Source: Deltaproteobacteria bacterium
Lineage (GTDB): Bacteria > Desulfobacterota > Binatia > HRBIN30 > JACQVA1
Assembly (NCBI GenBank): GCA_016178705.1
Contig: JACOST010000033.1
Coordinates: forward strand, 1-64,000
Direction: 5' to 3'
Length of the DNA stretch: 64,000 nt
Shown in pieces: positions 1 through 6,001 of this stretch. The notes beneath the pieces were generated by a model, which made no database searches, was not told where the DNA came from, and saw nothing but the letters and a program-made list of their open reading frames with translations. Both the position numbers and the translations under genes were made by a program. The first letter of the stretch is position 1. Each line of letters opens with the position of its first letter.

Positions 1-53
1 GCATGCAGATCGATTCCACAGTAGTACTGATGTTGCGTGGTGTAGAATCTCAT
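1..53 (-). CDS. IS110-family transposase, N-terminus only (runs off the left edge)
   Basis: On the minus strand an ATG at 51-53 opens a frame that leaves the window after about 18 codons and reads MRFYTTQHQYYCGIDLHA. This is the typical opening of IS110-family DEDD transposases; the Asp in GIDLHA would be the first acidic residue of the RuvC-like catalytic domain. A strong Shine-Dalgarno (AAGGAGGAG, minus strand, about 60-69) sits 6-8 nt upstream of the ATG. The rest of the gene, its C-terminal Ser-recombinase-like domain and the far end of the element lie outside the window, so intactness cannot be judged. Family call rests on only 18 residues plus the SD. Confidence 0.75.
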   Translation of the reverse strand, partial: MRFYTTQHQYYCGIDLH

Positions 54-110
54 CGAGGTCTCCTCCTTCGTGGGGTGAGTTGTTTGCCACAGCCACCGTA
101 CCCCGAAGGG
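1..110 (-). mobile_element. End of an IS110-type insertion sequence (right boundary approximate)
   Basis: The transposase head at 1-53 implies that the end of an IS110-like element lies shortly upstream of its start codon, somewhere between about 70 and 130, before the DUF1214 homology begins. IS110 elements lack terminal inverted repeats, so the exact boundary cannot be read here. In the IS110 group a guide (bridge) RNA is encoded in the non-coding end upstream of the transposase. The space available is short (about 20-75 nt), so if one exists it may instead lie at the other end, as in the IS1111 group. Confidence 0.5.
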
Positions 111-844
111 CCACGGAGGCGGAGGCCTTGATGAGGATCAAGTGGGTGAACCCGGAGACCTACTTCGACGAGCTGCCCGCGGTGCTGAAGCAGGTGCCGG
201 TGTTGCCGGGCGAAGAAGCTCTTTACGGTCAAATCAGCGCGGTGTTCGAGGCCGCTGCAAAAGACCCGGCAATCAAGCAGGCACTGGTTGAGTCCTTTGT
301 CGCCGCCGAAAAGGAACTCGTCGAACCGCTTTGGCAGTGGCGTTACAACGGCGTAGCCGCCGGCAACGGTTGGACCACCTTGAAGAACGGCGCGGAGTTT
401 GGCGCGGACTACTTCACGCGGACCGCCACCGCCTATACGAACATCTATGTCAATGTGCCGCCCGAAGCCGTGTACTTCTACAACGACAATGACAGCAGCG
501 GCACACAGATGAACGGCCAGAACCTGTATGCGGTTACTTTTGCCAAGGGTCAGTTGCCGCCGGTCAAAGGCTTCTGGTCGGTGACGCTCTACAACGATCA
601 CCACCTCTTCAACGCCAACCCGCTGCAGCGCTACTCGCTCGGCACGAAGAACAAGACGCTGCAATACAACGCGGACGGCTCGCTCACGCTCTATGCCGGT
701 GCAACGTCTCCCGGCAAGGACAAGGAAGCCAATTGGTTGCCGGCACCTAACGGCACGTTCTCGCTCTACCTGCGCGGCTATTGGGCCGACAAGGCGATGC
801 TGGACGGCACCTGGACGCCGCCCACGATCAAGATTGTGCAGTGA
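80..844 (+). CDS. DUF1214 domain protein, probably the C-terminal part of a DUF1254/DUF1214 protein
   Basis: The 254-residue product matches the C-terminal DUF1214 domain: beta-rich segments such as GFWSVTLYNDHHLFNANP (about residues 175-192) and a terminal block with WLPAP and LYLRGYW. Full-length family members carry an N-terminal DUF1254 domain and a signal peptide; both are missing. The frame is open to the window edge without a stop. The reported start is TTG at 80; ATG at 131, preceded by GGAGG, is an alternative. The adjoining IS110 head on the opposite strand suggests the 5' part of the gene was lost by insertion. Function of the family is unknown; members are usually envelope proteins. 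Confidence 0.7.
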   Translation: MFATATVPRRATEAEALMRIKWVNPETYFDELPAVLKQVPVLPGEEALYGQISAVFEAAAKDPAIKQALVESFVAAEKELVEPLWQWRYNGVAAGNGWTTLKNGAEFGADYFTRTATAYTNIYVNVPPEAVYFYNDNDSSGTQMNGQNLYAVTFAKGQLPPVKGFWSVTLYNDHHLFNANPLQRYSLGTKNKTLQYNADGSLTLYAGATSPGKDKEANWLPAPNGTFSLYLRGYWADKAMLDGTWTPPTIKIVQ

Positions 845-910
845 GCAATCCAAGAAATCGCTCAGACGGCGAGGAGGATTGCCCAGCGTTCGACGACGAA
901 GGAGGCTCAG

Positions 911-1930
911 ATGAAATCGGCCGTTACTCGCGATCGACCAAGGCATGCACTGGCACTATTGCTGTGTGCGCTACTACTCGGCGGCGTGCGTGCGCACGCC
1001 CAGACGGACCCGCTTCCATCGTGGAACGACGGTCCGGTCAAGAAGGCAATCATCGATTTCGTGCAAGCGACCACGGACCAGTCCAATCCGAAGTTCGTGG
1101 CGCCGGAGGCGCGCATCGCCGCATTCGATCAGGACGGCACCACTTGGGTCGAGCAGCCGATGTATACGCAGGTGGTCTATTGCCTCGAGCGGGTCCACGC
1201 GCTGGCGCAGAAGAAGCCCGAGTTGAAAACCGTCGAACCATTCAAGGCCGTGCTGTCCGGCGACCGCGAGGCGATGGCGAAGTTCACAATGAAGGATCTG
1301 GAGAAAATCCTCGGCGCTACGCTTACCGGCATGACCGTGGAGGAGTTCAATGAGGAAGTGAAACGGTGGCTCGCCTCCGCCAAGGACCACCGCTACAAGC
1401 ACCTGTACACCGAGCTGACGTATCAGCCGATGCTGGAAGTGATGAGGCTGTTCCGCAACCACGGCTACAAGACCTACTTCGTCACCGGCGGCGGCCAGGA
1501 CTTCGTACGCGTCTACGCCGAGCAGGTGTACGGCGTCCCACCTGAGCAGGTGGTCGGCACCGTGGGTGCGACGCAGTTCGGGTACGACAAGAGCGGCAAG
1601 CCGATCCTGACCAAAGTGCCGAAGCTGCTGCTGAACGACGACAAGGCCGGCAAGCCCGAGGGTATCCACATGATGATCGGCCGACGCCCGGTCGTGGCGT
1701 TCGGTAACTCGATCGGTGACAAGCAAATGCTCGAGTACACCGGGGCGGGCGACGGCGCGCGCCTCATGCTGCTGGTGCACCACGACGACGCCGAGCGCGA
1801 GTACGCCTACGGCCCGAAGTCCAAAGTAGGCACGTTCCCCGACGCCCTCATGGCCGAAGCGAAGAGCAAAGGTTGGATCGTGGTCAGCATGAAGAACGAC
1901 TGGAAGAAGATCTTCGCCTTCGAAAAATAG
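911..1930 (+). CDS. Secreted HAD-superfamily phosphatase
   Basis: 339-residue protein with a Sec signal peptide (cleavage near AHA-Q, residue 30), so it acts in the periplasm. HAD motifs are all visible: motif I DQDGT (Asp73/Asp75), motif II Thr192 in FVTGGG, a motif III Lys around 245-248, and motif IV GNSIGD (265-270). The cap inserted after motif I is helical, as in phosphoserine-phosphatase-like members. The substrate cannot be told from sequence. ATG is preceded by AAGGAGG at 899-905. It follows the DUF1214 gene by 66 bp and precedes a 2H phosphoesterase gene by 42 bp. A C-terminal fragment like its own tail recurs at 2705-2746. Confidence 0.85.
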   Translation: MKSAVTRDRPRHALALLLCALLLGGVRAHAQTDPLPSWNDGPVKKAIIDFVQATTDQSNPKFVAPEARIAAFDQDGTTWVEQPMYTQVVYCLERVHALAQKKPELKTVEPFKAVLSGDREAMAKFTMKDLEKILGATLTGMTVEEFNEEVKRWLASAKDHRYKHLYTELTYQPMLEVMRLFRNHGYKTYFVTGGGQDFVRVYAEQVYGVPPEQVVGTVGATQFGYDKSGKPILTKVPKLLLNDDKAGKPEGIHMMIGRRPVVAFGNSIGDKQMLEYTGAGDGARLMLLVHHDDAEREYAYGPKSKVGTFPDALMAEAKSKGWIVVSMKNDWKKIFAFEK

Positions 1931-1972
1931 TCATCCGTCAACCCACCAACAAACCGCAGAAGGGAACCAACC

Positions 1973-2704
1973 ATGAAACCAACCACCCAAAACCTTACTC
2001 ACTTCCTGCTCAAAGGAGCGATGGTCTGTGCCGTCGCCCTGGCCGGAGGAAATGCCCTCGCCGTCGAGCCAAACGCGATCACGGCCATCGACATCCTGCT
2101 GGAGCCGGATGCCGTGATGATCCAGCACGCGACCGACACCAACGACCGTCTGCTCAAGGTATTTCCGAAGGGCTTCGCGCTCGATGCCTCCCACCGTCCC
2201 CACATCACCTTGGTGCAGAGATTCGTCCGCACCGAGGATCTCGATAAAATCTATGCCGCTGTCGGCAAAGTCTTCGCCAGCGCCAATGTGACCGGCCTGA
2301 AGCTGGAAGCCTTCAAATACTATTACATCCCGGACAAGGACCTGGGTCTCTCGGGCATTGTCATCAAGCCAACCCCGGAATTGCTCGCGCTGGAGCAAAA
2401 GGTGATCGACGCCGTGACCCCGTTCGCGGCAAAAGCCGGAACCTCGGCCGCGTTCGTCACCGGCGACACTCCCGAGATCAACCCGTTGCTGATCAAATAT
2501 GTTTCGGAGTTCGTGCCGAAGTCTTCCGGCAAGCATTACCGTCCACACGTCACCACCGGCCTTGCCCCACGGACTTACCTCGACAAAATGCTCAAGGAAC
2601 CGTTTGCGGCGTTCACCTTCTCGCCAGCCGGCGCGGCGGTTTACCATCTTGGCCACTTCGGCACGGCGGCGGAGAAACTCAAGCAGTTCGAGTTGAAGCC
2701 TTGA
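1973..2704 (+). CDS. Secreted 2H phosphoesterase-like (2'-5' RNA ligase superfamily) protein
   Basis: 243 residues with a signal peptide ending near ALA-V (residue 30). Two His-x-Thr motifs, HIT at 77-79 and HVT at 192-194, are the paired catalytic signatures of the 2H phosphoesterase superfamily (LigT/CPDase-like), separated by the usual distance of about 115 residues. Such enzymes act on cyclic or 2'-5' phosphodiester ends of RNA; export to the periplasm is unusual for that role and suggests a different phosphodiester substrate. It lies in the same direction as the HAD gene, probably in one transcript. The same frame continues past the stop into a 13-codon stretch resembling the HAD C-terminus. 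Confidence 0.75.
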   Translation: MKPTTQNLTHFLLKGAMVCAVALAGGNALAVEPNAITAIDILLEPDAVMIQHATDTNDRLLKVFPKGFALDASHRPHITLVQRFVRTEDLDKIYAAVGKVFASANVTGLKLEAFKYYYIPDKDLGLSGIVIKPTPELLALEQKVIDAVTPFAAKAGTSAAFVTGDTPEINPLLIKYVSEFVPKSSGKHYRPHVTTGLAPRTYLDKMLKEPFAAFTFSPAGAAVYHLGHFGTAAEKLKQFELKP

Positions 2705-2746
2705 GAGCATGAAGAATGGAAGCGCATCTTCGCGTTCGAGCAGTGA
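2705..2746 (+). pseudogene. Residual HAD-phosphatase C-terminus
   Basis: Directly after the TGA of the 2H gene, and in its frame, codons for EHEEWKRIFAFEQ followed by TGA appear. The last nine residues, WKRIFAFEQ, align with WKKIFAFEK at the end of the HAD phosphatase at 911-1930; the DNA also aligns (tggaag..catcttcgc.ttcga). It looks like the 3' stub of a second HAD gene copy, or of an ancestral gene cut by insertion of the 2H gene. Only about 40 bp is recognisable. Confidence 0.5.
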
Positions 2747-2826
2747 GGGTCCGTACGGAACGGATCGTAAGCTCAAGAAGGTTCTCTAGGTGTCGCGATG
2801 CTCAAGGTCGATGAACAATACCGAGA

Positions 2827-2900
2827 TCACGAAATCTCGAAATAGCGGAAGCACGAAGGAGATTTCGGTCTCGCGGTTTCGAGCTTTCGGGGTTTCGTGA
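2827..2900. repeat. Imperfect palindromic repeat (cacgaaa/tttcgtg type)
   Basis: Left arm tcacgaaatctcgaaa at 2827-2842 is mirrored by tttcgagctttcggggtttcgtga at 2877-2900. Fill between the arms is A/T-richer than the surrounding DNA and built of short gaaa/tttc blocks. It resembles interspersed palindromic repeats of environmental bacteria rather than a terminator, since no T-run follows. No gene is seen between 2747 and 3004. Confidence 0.5.
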
Positions 2901-3004
2901 TTCTCCAGGCTTTAGAGATGGGTCGCTGTTGTTTGAAGATGTGATGCGAACTTCCGAGATGACACACGGTTAGAAGTGGCGCAGCAAAGCGATAGCGGGA
3001 GGGC

Positions 3005-3436
3005 ATGACGATGAAAGGAATCTGCGTGATGACGGCGGTACTGATCGGCCTCACCGTTGTAGCGGCGAGCGCAGCGCCGGGACAGCAGCAACAAATTCCA
3101 CCCGGCTGCGCCCAGATCGTCGCCGTGCTGGAGCAAGGTGGCGGCAGCCTCAGCGCTGAGGAGGTCGCGAAGAAGACCAGCACGGACGTGGAGACGGTGC
3201 GCAACTGTACTGACCAGTGGCGGGCCACGATGAAGGATGCGAACGCTCCGAAGGGTGGTGGGGGCGCCGCGCAACCCATCGCCGCAGGCTGCGCCAAGAT
3301 CGTCGCGATTCTGGATCAGGGCGGTGGCGGCCTGAGCGCCGATGAGATCGCTCGGAGGGCCAGCACCGATGTCGAGACCGTGCGCAACTGCACGGATCAG
3401 TGGCGGAGCAAGATGAGGAATGGCGCGAATCCGTAA
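3005..3436 (+). CDS. Secreted protein made of two tandem HTH-like two-cysteine repeats
   Basis: 143 residues: signal peptide (about 1-23), then two near-identical units of about 45 residues (roughly 34-77 and 97-140). Each has the pattern GCA-IVA-L-QGGG-LSA-E-A-STDVETVRNC-DQWR--M. A predicted three-helix arrangement with a LSAEE-A-K-TDVETVR core looks like a helix-turn-helix, yet the protein is exported and each repeat holds two Cys that could form a disulfide. A Gly-rich linker joins the copies. Start GTGGAGGG-like SD (gggaggg) precedes ATG 3005; ATG 3011 is possible. I do not recognise a named family. The DNA of the two units is also clearly duplicated. Confidence 0.75.
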   Translation: MTMKGICVMTAVLIGLTVVAASAAPGQQQQIPPGCAQIVAVLEQGGGSLSAEEVAKKTSTDVETVRNCTDQWRATMKDANAPKGGGGAAQPIAAGCAKIVAILDQGGGGLSADEIARRASTDVETVRNCTDQWRSKMRNGANP

Positions 3437-3476
3437 CCACCGCCGCCTGTGGTTACCTTCAAATCGAAAATAATGA

Positions 3477-3630
3477 ACCACAGAGGCACCGAGAACACAG
3501 AGGTGTGATACGGAGAATCAGACCTGGACGGCTTTCACAGGAACCTGATCCGAATGATGCTATTCGCCGACGACATGACAGCTCTGACATCCTTGCCTCT
3601 CAGTGCTCTCGGTGCCGTCGGTGGTGAGAT
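3477..3630. repeat. Interspersed palindromic repeat, 'accacagaggcaccgag' family, copy A
   Basis: Left arm accacagaggcaccgagaac at 3477-3496 (extending to 3504) and right arm ctcggtgccgtcggtggt around 3609-3626 form a long-range inverted repeat of 7-8 nt modules (cacagagg/caccgagg). Translation in one frame gives the NHRGTE-type peptide often mis-annotated as protein. Two more copies follow at 4018 and 4503. Nothing else is seen in 3437-3687. Confidence 0.75.
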
Positions 3631-3687
3631 CTTTTTTCGGATCAGGGTTAACGGCGACCATTGCAACTCAACAACAGGAGGTGATCG

Positions 3688-3993
3688 ATGTCTCGCAAAC
3701 TTGTAACCCTCTCGGCGGTCGGCGCTCTTGCCACAGTCGTGCTGGTGGCCTCAGCTTACGCCGGAGAGGCGAAGAGCAAGAAGTACGTGTGGGTACCACC
3801 GGTCAACGTCACCCAGGCCTTGAACATCAACCTGGAGACGAAGGCGACTAAGGCGCTGCTCAAGAAGGCCGACGAGCAGTGCATCGACGCGGACTGCAAG
3901 AAGCAGGTGGCGGCGTGCCGCAAGAAGCTCGCAACCTGCGTGATCGTGCCGTCGAAGGAGTCGGTGCACGAAATGCAAATGGAGCACAACTGA
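3688..3993 (+). CDS. Small secreted four-cysteine protein, unknown function
   Basis: 101 residues with a signal peptide (cleavage near AYA-G, residue 26) and a mature part of about 75 residues that is Lys-rich and contains four Cys (in CIDADC, VAAC and ATC). A strong SD (caggaggtgat) precedes ATG 3688. The gene stands alone between two copies of the same palindromic repeat (3477-3630 and 4018-4108). No family recognised; the cysteine spacing suggests two disulfides in an oxidising compartment, or metal binding. Confidence 0.7.
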   Translation: MSRKLVTLSAVGALATVVLVASAYAGEAKSKKYVWVPPVNVTQALNINLETKATKALLKKADEQCIDADCKKQVAACRKKLATCVIVPSKESVHEMQMEHN

Positions 3994-4017
3994 CGCTCGT
4001 GACTCGAAAGAATTCTC

Positions 4018-4108
4018 ACCGCAGAGAGCGCCGAGACGCAGGGGGCGAACGGAGAGGCGAGAAATCTCCGGAAAATTCTTCTCTGTGTCTCGGTGCCTCG
4101 GTGGTGAA
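4018..4108. repeat. Interspersed palindromic repeat, 'accacagaggcaccgag' family, copy B
   Basis: Left arm caccgcagagagcgccgaga (4018-4037) pairs with tctcggtgcctcggtggtg (about 4088-4106). It abuts the DUF3302 gene, whose ATG is at 4123, so the upstream region of that gene is essentially repeat sequence. Confidence 0.7.
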
Positions 4109-4122
4109 TCGGCTGTCTTGCC

Positions 4123-4506
4123 ATGCTCGGGTTTGACCTCGACTTCTGGGACTACGCGACGTTCGCCGCGCTGGCCGTGCTTATCGGCGCGTTCGGTACG
4201 GTGGCGGTGCTCATCGCCGGTCTGCCCGGGCGGATCGCGATCGCTCGCAAACACCCCGACGCCGAGGCGGTCAAGATCATGGGCTGGGCCGGGCTGCTTT
4301 TCGCCGTGCCGTGGATCCAGGCCTTCATCTGGGCGTTCAAGCCGACCGACATCGTCGACATCCGCCGCTTTCCGCGCGCGGAGCGCATCGCCGTCGACGA
4401 AGAGATCGCCCGCCTCCAGGGTGCGACCGCACCGGCGCAAGGGAAGGCATCGAGCGATGTGACGTCCAGCGGCAGCCATCGCCAACCGCCAGGCGGAGAA
4501 TCATGA
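4123..4506 (+). CDS. DUF3302 inner-membrane protein (YiaW-like)
   Basis: 127 residues with two hydrophobic helices (about 10-33 and 51-70) around a short loop containing RKHPDAEAV-IMGWAGL, the family core of DUF3302/YiaW, then an Ala/Ser/Gly-rich tail. In Enterobacteria yiaW is paired with yiaV, an HlyD-type membrane fusion protein; here the HlyD gene follows at 4850, supporting the call. No clear SD is visible. Repeat copy B lies 14 bp upstream and repeat copy C begins at the stop codon, so the gene is boxed by repeats and has been separated from its partner by about 340 bp. Confidence 0.75.
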   Translation: MLGFDLDFWDYATFAALAVLIGAFGTVAVLIAGLPGRIAIARKHPDAEAVKIMGWAGLLFAVPWIQAFIWAFKPTDIVDIRRFPRAERIAVDEEIARLQGATAPAQGKASSDVTSSGSHRQPPGGES

Positions 4507-4833
4507 ACCACAGAGGCACCGAGGACACCGAGATCTGCCCCAGAGAATCGCGTGGAGCCTCGTCCGTCGGCAACCTCACGGGAATGAAGTTCTTCACCTC
4601 TATCAGCCCGTTGAAAAACCCTGCATGCTTCGAGACGCGCCTGTCGGCGCTCCTCAGCATGAGCGGTTCTCCCCTTCTGCCACAACACTTTCCCGCTCGC
4701 CCTGAGGAGGCGCGACGCGCCGTCTCGAAGGGCGGCGCCCTTCTTCAACGGGCTGTTATGCAACAACCTCTGAGATCCTTGTCCTCTGTGTTCTCGGTGG
4801 CCTCTGTGGTGAGATCCCTGTCCTCGGGTCGCG
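4503..4833. repeat. Interspersed palindromic repeat copy C with a second repeat nested inside
   Basis: Outer arms: aaccacagaggcaccgagga from about 4505 and tctcggtggcctctgtggtg near 4793-4812, the same family as copies A and B. Inside it is a different palindrome: cagcccgttgaa (4604-4615) against ttcaacgggctg (4744-4755), with a further inner pair, cttcgagacgcgcc at 4628 against ggcgcgacgcgccgtctcgaag ending about 4730. This explains the 343 bp gap; no gene is seen in it. Confidence 0.75.
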
Positions 4834-4849
4834 GTTAGCCGGGCGTTGC

Positions 4850-6001
4850 ATGGTTCCCGCGCTGCTGATTTCCGTCTTCATCGCCTTTCTCTTCTGGCTG
4901 ATCTTCTTCAAACTCAAGTGGCTCCAATTCAGCATCGCGTGGGGCGTCGTCTCGGTATATTTCGCGCTGCATCTCTTGCTGGTGTTTCTCGTCGGCCTCC
5001 GTTTCGTTGCCCCCTACTCGACCGACGCGAAGGTGATTCAACACACCATCCAACTGGTCCCGCGGCTGTCGGAACCAACGCTGGTCACCGCGGTGTTGGT
5101 CGAGCCCAATGTGCCGGTCAAGAAAGGGCAGCCGCTGTTCCAGTTCGACCGCCGCCCCTACGAGTACAAGGTCAGCCAACTCGCCGCGCAACTCGCGCAA
5201 GCCACGCAGAACGTCCTCGTGCTCAAGGCCGATCTCGAAGTCGCCACGCAAAAGGTGGCCAAGACCAAGGGCGAGCTGGAGTACGCGAAGGAGCAGCAAC
5301 AGCGCACGCAAGCCCTCGCCAAGAAGGGCGCCGGCTCGGAGGAGGACGCGCAGAAATGGATCGCGCAGTTGCGCATCGCTGACGCCGGCGTGAGCGAAGC
5401 GGTTGCCGAGGCGGCGCGGGCGCGGCTGAAGTACGAATCGCAAGTCGGTGGCGTCAACACCGCGGTGGCCAGCGCGCAAGCCGAACTCGCTCAAGCGCAA
5501 TACTATCTCGACAATACGACGTTGGTGGCGCCCGAGGACGGCTACATCATCAACCTGCAAGTCCGCCCCGGCATGGTGGCCGGCGACTACCGCATCGGCG
5601 CGATCGCGTCGTTCATCTGCGACGCCGATCGCTACCTGTTGGCGGCCTACGATCAAGAAGTTCTCAAGTACGTGCAGGCCGGGCAAGCGGTGGAGGTCGC
5701 GCTGAATCTGTACCCGGGGCAGATTTTCAAGGGGAAGGTCGACAGCGTCTGGAAGGCCAGCGGCATCGGACAGCTCTTGCCGAGCGGCACGCTGCCCACC
5801 TTCAACCCACTGCCGCCGGACATCCCGCAGGGGCGCTTCGCGGTGCGCATCGCGCTCGCCGGTGAAGACCCGTCGAAGTTCCCGATCGGCGCGCAAGGCG
5901 CCGCCGCGATCTATACCGGCGGCGGCGGCTTCGCGGCGCTGCGCCGCATCGGCATCCGCAGTTACTCGTGGCTCAACTGGCTCTATCCCATTCCATTCTG
6001 A
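4850..6001 (+). CDS. HlyD-family membrane fusion protein (YiaV-like)
   Basis: 383 residues. Two N-terminal membrane helices (about 3-20 and 27-52) are typical of the YiaV/EmrA-type branch. They are followed by the first half of a barrel-sandwich (about 62-105), an Ala/Gln/Lys-rich coiled-coil hairpin (about 106-215), the second half of the sandwich (VAPEDGYIINLQVRPG, about 226-241) and a beta-barrel domain. It would bridge an inner-membrane partner to the outer-membrane channel encoded next. Its TGA overlaps the ATG of that channel by one base (TGATG), implying translational coupling. The cognate inner-membrane component is probably the DUF3302 protein at 4123. Confidence 0.88.
   Translation: MVPALLISVFIAFLFWLIFFKLKWLQFSIAWGVVSVYFALHLLLVFLVGLRFVAPYSTDAKVIQHTIQLVPRLSEPTLVTAVLVEPNVPVKKGQPLFQFDRRPYEYKVSQLAAQLAQATQNVLVLKADLEVATQKVAKTKGELEYAKEQQQRTQALAKKGAGSEEDAQKWIAQLRIADAGVSEAVAEAARARLKYESQVGGVNTAVASAQAELAQAQYYLDNTTLVAPEDGYIINLQVRPGMVAGDYRIGAIASFICDADRYLLAAYDQEVLKYVQAGQAVEVALNLYPGQIFKGKVDSVWKASGIGQLLPSGTLPTFNPLPPDIPQGRFAVRIALAGEDPSKFPIGAQGAAAIYTGGGGFAALRRIGIRSYSWLNWLYPIPF

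Noticed and set aside
50-946. Long minus-strand frame opposite the DUF1214 gene
   Set aside because: Antisense shadow of a real gene; Arg/Val/His-rich composition, no domain. Only the separate short frame at 1-53 on this strand is supported.
3477-4833. Possible CRISPR array from recurring short modules
   Set aside because: The modules are inverted and unevenly spaced, with no constant repeat/unique spacer pattern and no cas genes.
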